From Alitta virens (Eukaryota; Annelida; Polychaeta; Phyllodocida; Nereididae): a DNA stretch of 64,000 bases. The DNA lies in the NCBI GenBank assembly GCA_932294295.1, contig OW028579.1, positions 31,693,250-31,757,249 on the forward strand. Direction: 5' to 3'. The translations under genes were made by a program, and so were the position numbers. Positions 1 to 12,900 of this stretch are shown here, one piece after another. The notes under the pieces were generated by a model. It was not told the origin of the DNA and did no database searches. It worked only from the letters and a program-made list of their open reading frames with translations. How positions within the stretch are numbered: the stretch's first letter is position 1; each line of letters starts with the position of its first letter.

Positions 1-1654
1 TTGACTATAATTAGCGATACCAATATAAAATTACTTACAAAAATATATGCTAAGTTATATAAGTTATATCACTAAGTTCCTTATACTACTAAACAAAGTG
101 GAATGCACTAAATCTACTGCCAATATTCCCATGACAAGTACGATCTTAGTCATTGTCAAGTGGGAATAGTTAATGTTGCATGCTGTTTGCAAACACCTTT
201 ATCACACGTAAACAAGACACCTTAGGACAATTTTTGTCAATAAACCAGCCTCTTAGTAATGAAGGAGTTCATCACTCATTAAATCAATATTTTCATTATT
301 ATTGTGATAATTTATTTATCTATAATTTTATTTATTATCAAATTGTAGTTTCCATTCACTTGGTATAGTATATACATCTATCTGCACATATTTGTTGGAG
401 AATGTTGCCATTTGACATGTCCATCAATAGAGATTATAAGAATATTCTGGATAAAAAGATAATCCAATATTCATTTTGTCACCTTGATTATATTATTAGG
501 TAAGTAATATTTTACAACACCAACAACATATGCCCCATGCTGCCTTACTTAAATACACTTTCAATTTCTAAATCTAAGAAGAAGTAACCATGTAAGAAGT
601 AACCATATAAGAAGTAACCATATAAGAAGTAACCATATATGTCTTCAGGTCTTCTAAGAAAACCGTCTTGTCTGAATGGCATGGTAAAATCAGTCAAAAT
701 ACTAAAACTGTATACTTTTAGGTTTATTTGCATTACATTGAAATGTGAATAGATGTTGGGTCTTGCTGTTAGCACAGGTTAGGAGTTTTTGTGGTCAAAG
801 ATCTTCGGCAAATACTTGCAAGTGACCATGAGGGGTACACAAGGCTTTGCCATTGTTGTTGTTCCATTTATTTAAAGCCTCTAAAAGTGAAAGATCAAGT
901 GAAAAATGTTCCCCCACAGAGACACATTGTCCTCGGTTGAAACGGAACCAAGATGGTTGATGTCTATATTTACAGGGCAGTCAGGTATGGGAAGTAGTTA
1001 TCTACATACAGCAGCCACAAATATTGTCACTAAAGAAAATTTATCTTCACTGGTGTATTTATATATATATATATAGATTTTTATTGACAGCAAAATATCA
1101 AATTGATACATGTGTCAGCATGACAAAATAATAAATGGTAAAAAATAAAAAGATTATAGAAATACATGGATCAACAGTTAAAATAATTAAATAAGTAGAG
1201 CTATATTATGACTAATACTAATCAACACTACATAGTCTGTCTAAGAAATTCTTAAGCACCCGGAACTAAACAAATAATAGTAATAATACTGTTTAAAAAG
1301 CATACCAACAAATAGTTTAAGCACAATAATTCAGGTTCAATAGCAATACTAAACACTAAGCATAATATATATATATACATAATGTACTCTTGACTGTTAT
1401 CAACATGGTAAACAATATGAAGTGATATACAATATGAGATTGGAATATTGACATACAATATGAAGTGACATACAATAGTAGATATTTACTAATTTACAAA
1501 TGTAGAAAGTCATACACAGCATTCATTCATCTGCAGGAACATAATGATGTTTGTGTCTGTCTAATTCAATATTAAGGTTGTATGAGCTTAGTCTAAAACA
1601 TGCTATATTACAATAGACGGATTTGGGTAGGGTATAATTCAGATAGGGCTGTAT
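1..1654. other. AT-rich stretch without a recognisable gene
   Basis: No open frame here shows a recognisable domain or a plausible splice pattern. The stretch holds a short tandem repeat of about 16 bp at 583-642 (AAGAAGTAACCATATA-like units, about four copies) and TA-dinucleotide runs near 1060 and 1368. A TTTATTG-type motif after the first TA run may be the 3' end of a minus-strand retroelement. Confidence 0.5.
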
Positions 1655-2099
1655 TCAAATATCACTCTTGAAGGTTTTGTATTTTCTGAGTTTTGGGTTT
1701 AGCGTACTATCATTTATCTCAGTGAGCATCTTAGTATGAGCCTTTTCGAACAAGGAAAAATTTGCTTGTTTATGCTGGAATTGACAGAATTTTTTCTGTG
1801 ACTCTATAAAGTCTTGTAAGCCAGCAAGGAACACCTCTTTGATGTAACTTAGTCTGAATGTCATAACAGCTACATAAGAGCAAGGGGCATGTATTTGACC
1901 TTAGCCTGCCTAGAAATTTGATTGCTGAAGCGTGTTGTCTGACTATCAATGGAAATCTACCTGTATCAGCCAGAATGGCAAGTGTTGAAGATTGACACCT
2001 AACACTGAGCAGGTTTTTAAGGAAACGGAGCATCAATTTGCTTCTCTCGGAACCATATTTCACTATTGTATTCAAGTATTGGTAATATATATGTGTCAA
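1655..2099 (-). pseudogene. LINE retrotransposon, C-terminal ORF2 fragment (decayed)
   Basis: Two overlapping minus-strand frames (1770-2099 and 1655-1864) together read like the region downstream of the reverse transcriptase in animal LINE ORF2 proteins. The first has a sequence of the type LLSVR-x-S-x3-L...LADTGRFPL followed by IKFLGRL. The second ends with a PKLRKYKTFK motif that commonly closes this region. The two frames are offset, so at least one frameshift has occurred, and no upstream RT domain with a YxDD motif is visible. This is a dead 5'-truncated LINE copy inferred from motif resemblance; family assignment is not possible by eye. Confidence 0.55.
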
Positions 2100-2451
2100 A
2101 CATTTTGATACTCAATTTTGCTGGTATTTAGTCAACTGGAGAGTTTGTCTTTTCTTTTAGAGCATACATCACTTTGTATATACAGCAACAATTCAAGCTT
2201 CCACAGAAAATTTTATTAAGGTTTCAGATTACATTTGTTCCAGCCATTTTCTGTCACCAACTGTATTATTTCATTTTATCCAGTTTTATACACTACATGG
2301 AAAGTATATAATGCAACCTTGTCATTAAGACCACCCTTGGTGCATATTTTACTGGTTAGATTAATATTATATTTGTTGGATATTGAGCAACTATGTGAGT
2401 TACCATGCAAAAACCTTTTAATATTTTTGATTATTGTCAATGTTGTATAAC

Positions 2452-2560
2452 ATGAATATAATCAATTGAACGTGAACATAATCAATTGAACATAAATATA
2501 ATCAATGGAACACGAATATAATCAAATGGAAACATGAATATAACATGAATATAATCAATA
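2452..2560. repeat. Imperfect short tandem repeat
   Basis: Units of about 22 bp based on AATATAATCAATTGAACGTG recur four to five times with small changes. No coding potential is seen. The flanks to about 3,190 contain only AT-rich sequence with a TA run at 2986-3016. Confidence 0.6.
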
Positions 2561-3189
2561 TCAGTTATTATCATTTCTAACCCATAATATAATCACTTTA
2601 CAACATTAGCCAATAAAAATGCACATATACTCAATCATTTTGACCTCTAAGTTTATCTATGGTCAGTCAAACAACTTAAGTGCCAGATACAAACTCCAAA
2701 TTGCCTTGGGCTTTCTTCAGCATGTAGTTCACTATACTCCTTATTGAAATCTATGATTGGAAAATTTGTATGTAAAGGTACAATAATACACATGCCTGGT
2801 GCAACCTATTATCATACTTTAAGGTCACTGTGAAAGGCCTAACAAGGCTGTAAGTGCCACACGGGTTTACATGAAATGTTGTATAGTTTGTTTACATTCT
2901 GGAAGTCAAGTTTTCATGAGATTTCAAAAGAAGATAGGTTTGGCCATACAGCACAAACTGACACTCACGCAATTTTTACATTTTATATATATATATATAA
3001 ATATATATATATATATGTCTCTTTGCATGGCATGATTGCACTACAAAACAGAAAGCTACCTATGATCTTTGAAAAAAAAAAAACCACATCATCCAGAATC
3101 AGTAAAGACTGAGATTTATTTACTCCTGTAAAAGTGGTGACCATCAAATGTTGAAAGAAAGTAGAATATGACATATCTGCTTTGAACAA

Positions 3190-3720
3190 ATAATTCGTCA
3201 AGCATCTTCAGAAGTCGTTTTCATCATCGGGAAGCATCTTGATGCATCGTAGTCAGTCTGTATGTTTCATCAGATGTCGTGGAGTGCATAAATAGTCCAC
3301 TCAAACATTTTTTGGCAGTCCAACGACCTTTTGTTTATAGTTATGAAATCGTAGGGCTGCTCGTAGGGAGTCGTAACAGGTCGTAGGGCTGGTTTGGGAT
3401 AATAATAATAATAATAATAAAAAGAATCTTTATTTAAAGTCACAATAAAATAACAATACACACTAGCACAAAGGCTATTATGTGACTAGTCGTAGGAGGT
3501 CGTAGGAGGTCGTAGGTTGTTGTAGATAACATCGTTGCCAAAATGCCAGTCGAATGCTACATAGCTGGCCTGGACTTGAAGAAGTGCTACAAACTGCTAC
3601 GATTTTGGTAAGATAAGCTACATGATTCATCATCGTAGATATTCTTAGTAAATCGTAGCACTACTTATATAAACATAGGCACACCTAAGTGACACCTTAG
3701 TGGTTCTTAAATGCTTCGTA
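3190..3720. repeat. CGTAG-rich degenerate repeat with (TAA)n
   Basis: The pentamer-like word TCGTAG recurs many times between about 3236 and 3720, interrupted by a TAA microsatellite at 3400-3421 that is followed by an inverted retroelement-like tail (TCTTTATTTAAAGTCAC). It resembles a decayed nonautonomous transposon interrupted by a retroelement tail. It is not coding. Confidence 0.4.
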
Positions 3721-3861
3721 GTTTGGTGGTTGTGATTCCTAGCAAGGCCATAGCCAATTAACTTAAATTTGTGTCATATGATCAAGAATGACGACAATTT
3801 TTGAGATCGAATTTTGAGATCGGGACCATAATTGTGAAGGTTTGAACTGGGTCTAATTCAC

Positions 3862-4001
3862 TGGGTGGCCCCTTGGCAGCGACATCAAAGATGTCTTAAA
3901 GGGGTCACCCTACTTAAAGCAAATTATAATAAACATGATTGTAATATTTTTTTCTTTGATACCAGCTTTAAGTCAAATAAATATATCTGAATCTGAATCT
4001 G
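3862..4001 (+). repeat. Retroelement 3' tail (GGTGGCCCC...ATGAATCTGAATCTG family), copy 1
   Basis: Begins GGTGGCCCC, passes a GGGGTCACC-like block and ends with AAATAAATATATCTGAATCTGAATCTG-type repeats. Related copies, all on the plus strand, are at 11571-11678, 36306-36440 and 59831-59958. The shared 3' poly-ATCTGA tail suggests a LINE or SINE 3' end. Confidence 0.55.
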
Positions 4002-4084
4002 CAAGTAGACCTCATTAAGATGGGATTCTGCATTATGCATGGTAATCCTTCAGCTGGCTTGCATAAGACCTCCACCCTGAACCA

Positions 4085-4280
4085 AGGTCGTGGGTGGTGG
4101 GTGGATTACGGCTTTAAATCCTGTTTTTCTGCACCTGATGGGCTAATTAGTACAGGGACCATGGTAATGAGATGATGGATGAAGCAGCCATTCAACTTTG
4201 GCTCAACCAGGAATTGAACCCGAGACCCAGTGGTTAGAAGCGGAGTGCGCTGCCACTGAGCTAGGCCCCCACTCCCACGC
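4085..4280 (-). mobile_element. tRNA-derived SINE, family 1 (minus copy)
   Basis: The reverse complement starts with a tRNA-like head having a box A (TAGCTCAGTGGCAG-like) and a box B (GGTTCAATTCC-like). It continues through a body with the words TTCATC, CATTACCATGG and TAATTAGCCCATCAGG and ends GAAAAACAGGATTTAAAGCC. Other copies are at 6190-6275, 10067-10258, 11508-11553, 23548-23970 and 25228-25425. Confidence 0.7.
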
Positions 4281-5435
4281 AAGTTCCTTCAACCAGTGTG
4301 TGTGGGCGGGTGAGTCGTGCATAGGGTACTGTTCTGTACACGAGTAGGTGGGGTGCCAAATGCACACTTCAATGAACTAGAATCTTGGCATCCTTCCCGA
4401 CTTCTATTTTTAACCTATACAAAAAGTGAAAGCTGAGTAACTCCTTCTTACGTCTGTATACTGCTTTGTATGAGCACAAATTTGGTGTTTTCCTCATTTG
4501 GTGGCCAAATTCTTTAAAATGTTCCTCCCTGAACTTTTCGTGTTTTCAGTAAGGGGAGTTTTTTTTATGCATTCTTTAAATATAAATCCAGGTGTACAGA
4601 GAGAAACTAGAACTAGGTCAAACAAAAATTGTAAGAGCCACACTGTCAATGATTATTTTTACTTTTTAGTAAATATATTTTCATTTTATGCATCATAGCT
4701 TTCTGATGTTATGGTTAAAGCCTTTTTTATTACAAATTTTAAAAGAATCCTTACAGAGATTGACTTCTATTTTATGCATTGTTACTGTGATTAAACTTCT
4801 TCCTTAGCAATGCAAAACTACCATGGCATTGAACTTCTTTTCTAAACAACATAATGATCACATATATTGAATTTATCTTAGAACAACATCACAGATATAA
4901 ATCTGCATAAAAAAGTATCTTGAAATTTACCTATATCAAGCATGGAATAAATCATTTATATAATTTTGAAGTTTAAGAATTAACTTGAACTATATGAAAG
5001 GCACTTTAAAACTTCCTGACTGTCGTACAATAAATTTTGCAGGTTTCGTTCAGCTAGCTTCTAAGAATTTCCACCAAGCTCATAAGTTTAAGGTTACATG
5101 CAGCTTCACTCAAAATTACTGGGGCGTTATAATTAACTTTATGAAATTCCTAAAATGATGGAAATTTCCGTATAAAAGTAAGATCATATGGCACCATTAT
5201 CCTTGTGAAATCTAGTATATTTGATGCCTGTGAATTCATTCAGACCTAAGAAAAAGGACAACTGCTTGTTGAGTGCACAACAACTACAAATTCAAAAAAT
5301 TTAAATCTTATTAAGTTAAACTTATCATTTGGATGTGAAACATTGCTGAGCTTACTAGAGGTATTACCATAAATGCTATTCAGTAACCGTTAGTAAGACA
5401 TTTCATTTTAGTGAATCAATGATTTTGAAGGTCCG
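4281..5435. other. Intergenic sequence, nothing recognised
   Basis: AT-rich DNA without a supported gene. The open frame at 4498-4698 lacks any domain and sits in biased sequence. Confidence 0.4.
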
Positions 5436-5439
5436 CTCA

Positions 5440-5790
5440 ACACTGGTTCCACGTGGCCAATCGTGGATTTTCACAGTAGGTTCTCTGTATTTCCTCCAGG
5501 TGGCTAAAACCGAATACTGCAATTCTATTGGCTGATAAAGTTCCCACCCTTGGCTGTGATTGGCTGAAGCAAAACGCATCCTAGCAGCAGTATTTTTACT
5601 GCATTTTAATGTATATTTGACACTTCATCATTTAGTTGATGTTTATTATTTTTCTGAGAAAGTTATATTTATGGAATCAGTTAGTTATTTCCTACCATGT
5701 CTGAAAAGCAAAATGAGTAATAAGAGGAAAGGAAAGACTTATGTCCTGCTGAATTCAGGGCTGTTCAGTGAAAAGACTCTATATCGTTTA
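5440..5790 (+). repeat. Dispersed repeat, plus copy of a pair with 34690-35010
   Basis: Contains blocks TGCAATTCTATTGGCTGA, TGTGATTGGCTGAAGC and AGACTTATGTC. The reverse complements of these occur in the same order at 34690-35010 inside the last large introns of the FN2 gene. It is likely a nonautonomous transposon, and its open frame (5560-5808) is not a host gene. Confidence 0.55.
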
Positions 5791-6189
5791 GACATTGCGC
5801 CAATGTAGTATGTTATCTGGGGGCCTATTCTCATCGCAAAGCAATATCGTTCAATTCTATGTCGACATTGACGAAAAGATGGATGAGTGAAGACATTCAC
5901 TGTATAGTGAATATGACGATCCACTTTGACAATATGTGAATGTCACAGTTCCCAGCTCAGGAGAAGAATTTTTGCTGCTTGGCAAATTGTACCTTCTTAT
6001 CTGGTTACTTCCACACCTTACTGTGACCATCTGATTGTTGATGCCCCCAGCCCAAATTTCCTGAGGTTGTTAGAGTAAGTGTATTTGTCATACTTCGGAA
6101 AGTGAAGTGTACCACCCAAAAAAATGGCCAGTTTATGTTCAGGAATCAGTATTTTACAGTAGATTATACAGGTAGCCTTTAACTTGAGG

Positions 6190-6275
6190 TGGTGGTGTTG
6201 GTGGATTAGGGCTTTACGTCCTGTATTTCTGCACCTGATGAGCTAATTAGGACATGTAGGGACCATGGTTAAACT
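6190..6275 (-). mobile_element. SINE family 1, 3' fragment
   Basis: Only the tail part of the family is kept (GGATTAGGGCTTTACGTCCTG ... GCACCTGATGAGCTAATTAG), followed by GGGACCATGG. The head is missing. Confidence 0.6.
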
Positions 6276-6816
6276 TGAGGTAAATGAACTGTTAATTGTA
6301 TAGTCTTTACTCCCTGATGTGTGTAGGCAGTGTGATTCAGATCCCTAACCCATAGCTCCTTAAATAAAAACCAACCATTTTAACTAATTAGCCATCCAAC
6401 TGATAGGGATATTGTTGTAGCTAGTTTTAACAATAGTTTCTGAATTGACTCCCACCCGTTTCATGGTTACTACAAGGTTCTATATTGAATTTATGAGAAA
6501 CTGTATTTTGTTTGCTCTCACACCAATACTTGGCTTCACAATAGCCCCAAACGTGACTCGAGGCACATCAGAATCATGTGAGGGGCTAGTGTGAAACCAA
6601 AACAATTATAATTGACATCAAAAAATTGAGAAAACAGGCCAATGTTGACACACCCAAAATAAAGTTATGTACCATTACAACTTCCTTGTGTTTGGTATAA
6701 GGTGGCAAATTGCTAAATGATTTTGTAATTGAAAAAAGGGGAAATTATTCAATATAGATCAGACTAATGATAAACTAGGAAATAATTAAATGATATGGTC
6801 GTAAAAAACATGACGT

Positions 6817-6936
6817 TCCCAGATAGTATTCCAAAACATATCAACGTTGGCGCGATGGCAGCGATGTTGAAACGATGTTGTACCGACGTCGGCCGTTATA
6901 GAAACGACTCTGGCCCGATTTTGAATGCTATCTGGG
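6817..6936. mobile_element. Foldback MITE family B (CCCAGATAG ends), copy 1
   Basis: A 120-bp element with ends TCCCAGATAGTATTCC and GAATGCTATCTGGG that are inverted repeats. The interior contains GGCGCGATGGC, AACGATGTTGTACCGAC and GAAACGACTCTGGCCCGAT. Sister copies lie at 14560-14678, 14793-14923 and 31141-31308. Confidence 0.75.
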
Positions 6937-6939
6937 TTA

Positions 6940-9585
6940 ATGTTTTAAACGGTTTGCTAGTTAGGAACCTAAAGCTGAAACTGAAGCTGTCACTTTAGAG
7001 TAAAAAATCACATTGAAAAGTATTGCATACTTTCTGAACTCAACCACATTTAGTACCAAAGAATGTTGTAGATTTTTACACTTTGCTTGGATATGGCCCC
7101 AGTATAGAGAGGTGTCATTCTAATAATAAAATTAGTCAAACTTTCTGGGTTTTTCTAATTACCATGGTGCACACTAACAAGCTTTTCTATAACCATAGTA
7201 TCCATAAGAGATGTCCATTAGCTTTTGGTCACTTGGAGCAGCACAGAATAGAAAGATAGGTTACTATTAAATGAAACCTAAATATACTAACCCATACAAA
7301 TACCTATGCACCAATCAACTTCAAGTTTGCTATCTTTCTAATGATGATTGCCTGCCCTTCTTGTCATCATTATAATGGCCATTTGTTATGGTCACAGACC
7401 GAGGAGCAGCGGAAATTACAATGGAGAGTATAGCAAACTTATAAATATTTAAGAATCACTTGTGCAATCTTTATTTCCTCTAAGGTGCTGAATTGTAGTA
7501 ATTTGTACGATGGAGTGCTTTATATGTGTGCTATTATTATTATTATATATACTATATTGTAGAATAGATTTGTTTTATAGATTAGTTCTATACTTATACT
7601 TTCCGAAGTGTATATTATTATTCCTAATAGGTCGAATAGTAGTTTTCTTCTGGGTCATATATTTTGTACTGTACATGTGACACCTTGATTTAAAATGACT
7701 TTAAATAAAATTTTACTACTACTACTTCATATGGGTCATTGTTTAACAGGGAGTGTGTTCTCAGTTAGAAAGTTAGGGATTGACTAAAAACTTGTTGGTA
7801 ATTTATGTTTTGCAGTGTCACATGCCATTAATGAAACAGTATGAGCAAAGAGAAAAAAAAAGATCCTACCATAGTGTATTCTCATATGCTGCATATCATG
7901 TAATATTTCTCATTGTTTCAATGAATATATTCCACTTGTCTAAGTTACTTTAAACATGCGATTTGTTTATCACTTAGATCTACGAATATATATACATAAA
8001 ATCAACAATGACAACAACATATCAAAATGTTATTTTATATATATATTTTATTTTTTATATTTTTTTATTCACACACAACATTAAAATACATTGGTGTAAT
8101 TTGTAAAAACAGTAATAGACAGGCCTGAGCCTATGTCTACTTAACATCAATTGCAGCAAATAAAATTGTACATGTCTAAAAGCTCTTGCTGATTAAAACC
8201 ATCAATATTAAAATCACCATCTATTGCATCTTTTAATTCCATGATTTGATAAGCCACTGGTGCACTATCTTCATAATATGAAAATTGTACCATATGTTAT
8301 TTTTTTGCCCATTTTTGTGCAGATATAGAAGTTGAAGTTCTCGAGGATGTTTAACCTTTTTGTTTGACATTCTTAGGAAGTTGGCACATAATCATCATGA
8401 GCTATTTTACCTACCTCTAGGCTTTTTACAACAGTGTTGTTACATCTATTTGAAAGAAGTCCACGAGTTCATTACATGCTCGCCCAAGCATAAGCATTTC
8501 ACAGGCTAGCATTAAAAGCTTGTTTATATTAGGTGCACTGACAGCAGTACAATTGGGATATGTTCATTTCAGTCCAAACCCTGAGAGTATTATTGGTGTA
8601 TTGTAAATTGCAATTAAATATTAAATGTATGTCATATTTACATAGTATGGGTACCTCCCATATAATAGATAAGAATAGTGTACAGAATATAAACTTATAA
8701 AAACTGGCTCACTTAACCAACTGCAGTTACTTGGACTATACTGATAAAACAAGGCACATATTGGGGACCTCCAGGAAAATAAGTATACATTATACAATGG
8801 ATACATGTGGGTCATGAAGATGCGTACATCCAAAAATGCCAATGTACATTTTGTTTTTTAAACTATGCCAGTCGCATAATCAGAAAAACTTAAAATTTTA
8901 GAAATCGGAGGAAAATTGAAAAGTTATTGAAAAATATATTGCATGACTATAGACGTCAATAAATTGTCTATAGAAATTTAATGAATTAGTTTGCATATGT
9001 GAAATCCCGCTGAATTAACAGCATAAAAAAAGCTTTATTTTCTTGGCACCTGTACATCATGGACACAAGATAAATTTGATAATAGAATCTATATACCCGC
9101 TTAAGAATCCCAGTGCGGTGTGGTTCACGTACAATGGCTAACTGTTGTGCATGAGGATTTGTACCATGGCGTACATAATGCTGTATTGCACTTGGGAGTG
9201 GTGCAATACAAAGATGTTCTTAATTGCAATGGGAACATGCATGCATTTGATCTGAATCTTAATTTGACACCAGGTATCAGCTGCGGATTCACTGATGGTA
9301 GCTTTTAATAAAAGAGTCATGAAAATGTAAAGCAAAATAAATGCTTAGAGTATTATATCAATGCCTATCAAACAGACTGCACTAATCCAAACTGTTATGT
9401 ATGCAGTACAAGGTAGCCCATTAGCGAACATGCGATTAAAACAATTAATGTAAATATAGGTAACAATTTGGTTCTGTCTTTCTAGCACATGCAATCCTTA
9501 TCATGATGTTCCTTCCATATGTAGCCAATATTCATATGTTATAACACCAAATGGCTCATAGGTGGCATGCACGTCAGCGGCTTTT
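6940..9585. other. Intergenic sequence, no gene recognised
   Basis: Contains a retroelement-like 3' end around 7440-7725, ending TAAATAAAATTTTACTACTACTAC, and TA/AT-rich tracts near 8030-8070. Open frames at 8621-8842 and 9120-9308 show no domain, and their codon choice looks random. Confidence 0.45.
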
Positions 9586-9589
9586 GGCC

Positions 9590-9700
9590 TTAGTGAATGT
9601 CTCCTATGACCATAATATAACCAGTTTTCCTTGATTATTTTTGTTTATGTAAATTGTAAGTTTATGGTCAAATAAATAATTTTGTCTGTCTGTCTGTCTA
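9590..9700 (+). repeat. LINE-like 3' end with (TCTG)n tail
   Basis: The sequence ATGGTCAAATAAATAATTT is followed by TGTCTGTCTGTCTGTC. An AATAAA-type signal plus a tetranucleotide tail is typical of 5'-truncated LINE insertions. Confidence 0.45.
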
Positions 9701-9895
9701 TATAAAATGCATTTTTTTAATTTAGCTCATTATCGTTTCCTCTATTGCATTTGTACATCTACAATAAAAATAAACTGAGAATGATACAGGTTACTTAATT
9801 TCCTTTTCATCACTAACCTCTGTCATGTATCATTTACGTGTTGATTTAATTTCTCATCCATTATATTATTGGTTTTATTTTGTGCTTACTTTCAG

Positions 9896-9958
9896 GCAGC
9901 ATAATATTGCTTCTGAATTTCGTCTCCATGGCAGTCGGCCAATTTAGATGGTGTACTG
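9896..9958 (+). CDS. Candidate leader exon of the FN2 gene
   Basis: A 63-nt segment bounded by TTTCAG and GTATGT reads, in the phase that fits the next FN2 exon, as a hydrophobic stretch ([15 protein letters not shown]) ending FRWCT. Its length and its phase 1-1 are the same as those of the second exon of the downstream paralogue (63568-63630, ending VICT), which supports it. It could encode the end of a signal peptide. The exon holding the start codon was not found, unless translation starts at the internal ATG. The call is an inference from splice sites and comparison. Confidence 0.4.
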
Positions 9959-12900
9959 GTATGTAAAACTTTATTTTAATTTTTTTAATTTATTAATATT
10001 ACTTTCTAACAAAACTGGAATTTCTTGACGTATAGGTTTTTTGTGACCCTCCACATGTCTATAAAGAGGTGGGGGCCTAGCTCTATGATAGCACACTGGG
10101 CTCCAACCACTGGGTCTTGGGCTCAATTCCTGGTCAAGCCTAAGTTGGATGGCTGTTTCATCCATTATCTCATTGGCATGGTTCCTGCCTGTCTCTATTA
10201 GGCCTTCAGGTCCAGAAATACAGGACATAAAGCCCTAATCAACCCAACCACCATCACCTGAATGTGTATAAAATGCATTCATATATTAGGATACTTTCTC
10301 ATATCATTGATATCTTTTACTTTTTTATTGTTAACATTTATGTATCTATTTGCAATTTTTTTTTTCATTGACACTGAACATCCTGTAAAATTCTCAGAAC
10401 TGGCCCATCTGTTACTGGTGAAAAACCCCACCCTCATTAACATAACAAAAATCACAGGATAAAATTGCAAAACAGCACAGGGGAGAGTGTCACCCTCAAT
10501 ACTACATTTTCCTCAGAATTTTCAGGGTTTTTGGAAAATGATTACTGCATAATTGGGGTTTTAAATACCAGTTACCTAGGTGATATCATCAACTTCCTTT
10601 CATTTGTCCTTTTGAAATAACCTTAAGGACAATTTCCGTACCTTTCATGCCTTTTTGAAGTCATTAGGACATAATTATGACGGATATGTTTTGAGTCAAA
10701 GATCTTGTTCATTCTCATGCCTGTCTCAATTTTCTGAATTAAACAGTAAAATTATTTTTGTGACTATTAAAGACACCATCATCTTGACTACTCAAGTAGA
10801 TTGCTCAAGTAGATAGACAGATAGATAGACAGATAAATAGACATAGATAGACAGATAGATAGATTGATAGATAGATAGATGGATAGATGGATAGATAGAT
10901 AGATAGATAGATGGATAGATGGATAGATAGATGGATAGATGGATAGAGAGATAGATAGATTGATGGATAGATAGATAGACAGATAGATAGACAGATAAAT
11001 AGATAGATGGATAGATAAATAGATAGATAGTTGGATAGAAAGATAGAAAGATGGATAGAAAGATAGACAGGAAGATAGACAGATGGATGGATAGATAGAT
11101 AGATAGATATGGAAAGTGCAGCCGTCTAAGGCAAGTTCTTGGGAGAGGAGGAGTCCGCCCATTTTACACATTTACCCCAAGGGTGGGGTCTTTTATTTGC
11201 CTCAGCACAGACACCGAGTACGAGGGACCGCCAATTTAAGGTCTCATCCGAACGACATCCATCTGAGATGTTGCTCATGAAGGGTGCCCAGGCCTGGTAT
11301 GTCTGTTAACCTATCTATCTTTAAAGGGTCCCAACCAATACCTACTATCTGTTATTTTGTCCATTTGTTTTTTTATGATTTTTCAAACATTGAAAAACAA
11401 TATTTCAAGCCATATACACCATGTTATTCAAGCAGATTATATACATTAAGTATGTATTCGAATTATAGGCAAAATGTTTTCAACGCGGCCATCATGACAC
11501 TTATTTAGGGGTGGGGGCCTAGCTAAGTGGTAGCACGCTGAGCTTCCAACCAATTTAAGCTATTTCCATGAGGTGGCCCCTGAGAAGAGACATATAATTG
11601 TCTTAGAAGGGTCTCCTTGCCTCTTTTGTAACTGACTTTCCCCCATGAGACTAATAAATTCATTTGTCATTGTTTATTGTTTATTGAATAAGGCTTAATG
11701 GCATGTCGCTTTAGGGAAGAGTTTATAGTTGCAAATGTAATGTAATAAAAGAAATTTTGCGTAAATGTAGAAGATTATGACAAGCAATTTTGGTAGGCCC
11801 ATTAAATTTTCATGAGTAACAATTTGGCATATTGCATTTTTCTTCTTTTTCATACAACTTTAAAAATTATGGTTAGCTTTACCAGTAGTAATTCAGCCAA
11901 CCCTTGCTCTGACCTAATATTGAAGTAATAACAATGTTTAAACCTCCTATCTGATCACTGCATACCTTTTATCATTATGGTTAATTTAGTTCAAAAGGGT
12001 GGTGCAAGTGGTGCAAAACCGCATAGTTGTGGTCTCCCTTTATGATTAGGCAACTGGTCCCAACTCATTACATGTGACTCTGTTGTGACATAAAAACTCC
12101 ATACAACAGCTACACATGGGTAACTTTATATAAAATGTACATGGTCTACTGCTCCAGACCATAACAACAGCCAGATTCAGCCGACGTGACTTTTTATTTG
12201 ATATTTATTATAATATATATGTATTTTTTTATATTTCATATATATTTTTTTATATATTTAATATATCTTATATTTTTAGATGCAGAATTGAGCAATCGTT
12301 ATTTTTCAGTACTGTACAGAACAAAAGGTGCTTATATAAAAGATATGCTGATGTAGAGCCAGTAGTTGGACAGATTAATGAATTGCTAAACAGTGGACAA
12401 AGATGAAGCCACAGTAGACGGGTTCACTGACCTAAAGGTCATATTGCACTTTCTGTGTACAACATAATCGCAGCATTTATTCACTTTTGTTTTATTCTGT
12501 TGTGTTTTTAAAGTATGGTAACTTTTACAATTTATTTCAATTACCAATATTTATTTATTTATATTATACACCATGACCTGTAATTTATTGTGCATGTGTG
12601 AGAATAAACATATTCAAAGAATAAAGAAAAAACACTTTTTGTGGAAGCATTTCAATATCACTAGCACACTAATTTCACGTGTAAGATTTTACACACAACA
12701 GACTGCACATAATTCGGTGAAGGACATTAGCATTGGATATATGTGATAGTCCATGTCTGGCTGAAGATATAAATTTTTTTTACTTTAAAGTAAACACTGC
12801 AACTACAGAATAAACATTTGGATGACACATGAACCATTTCAAATGTAGACGCTACTAAAAGTACCTAGAAATATTTTCAGGATCAGTAAAAATAGTTTTA

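Noticed and set aside
10788..11171. 127-codon minus-strand open frame of Leu-Ser-Ile-Tyr repeats
   Set aside because: It is the translation of a GATA microsatellite; no gene structure supports it. The same holds for 56999-57445.
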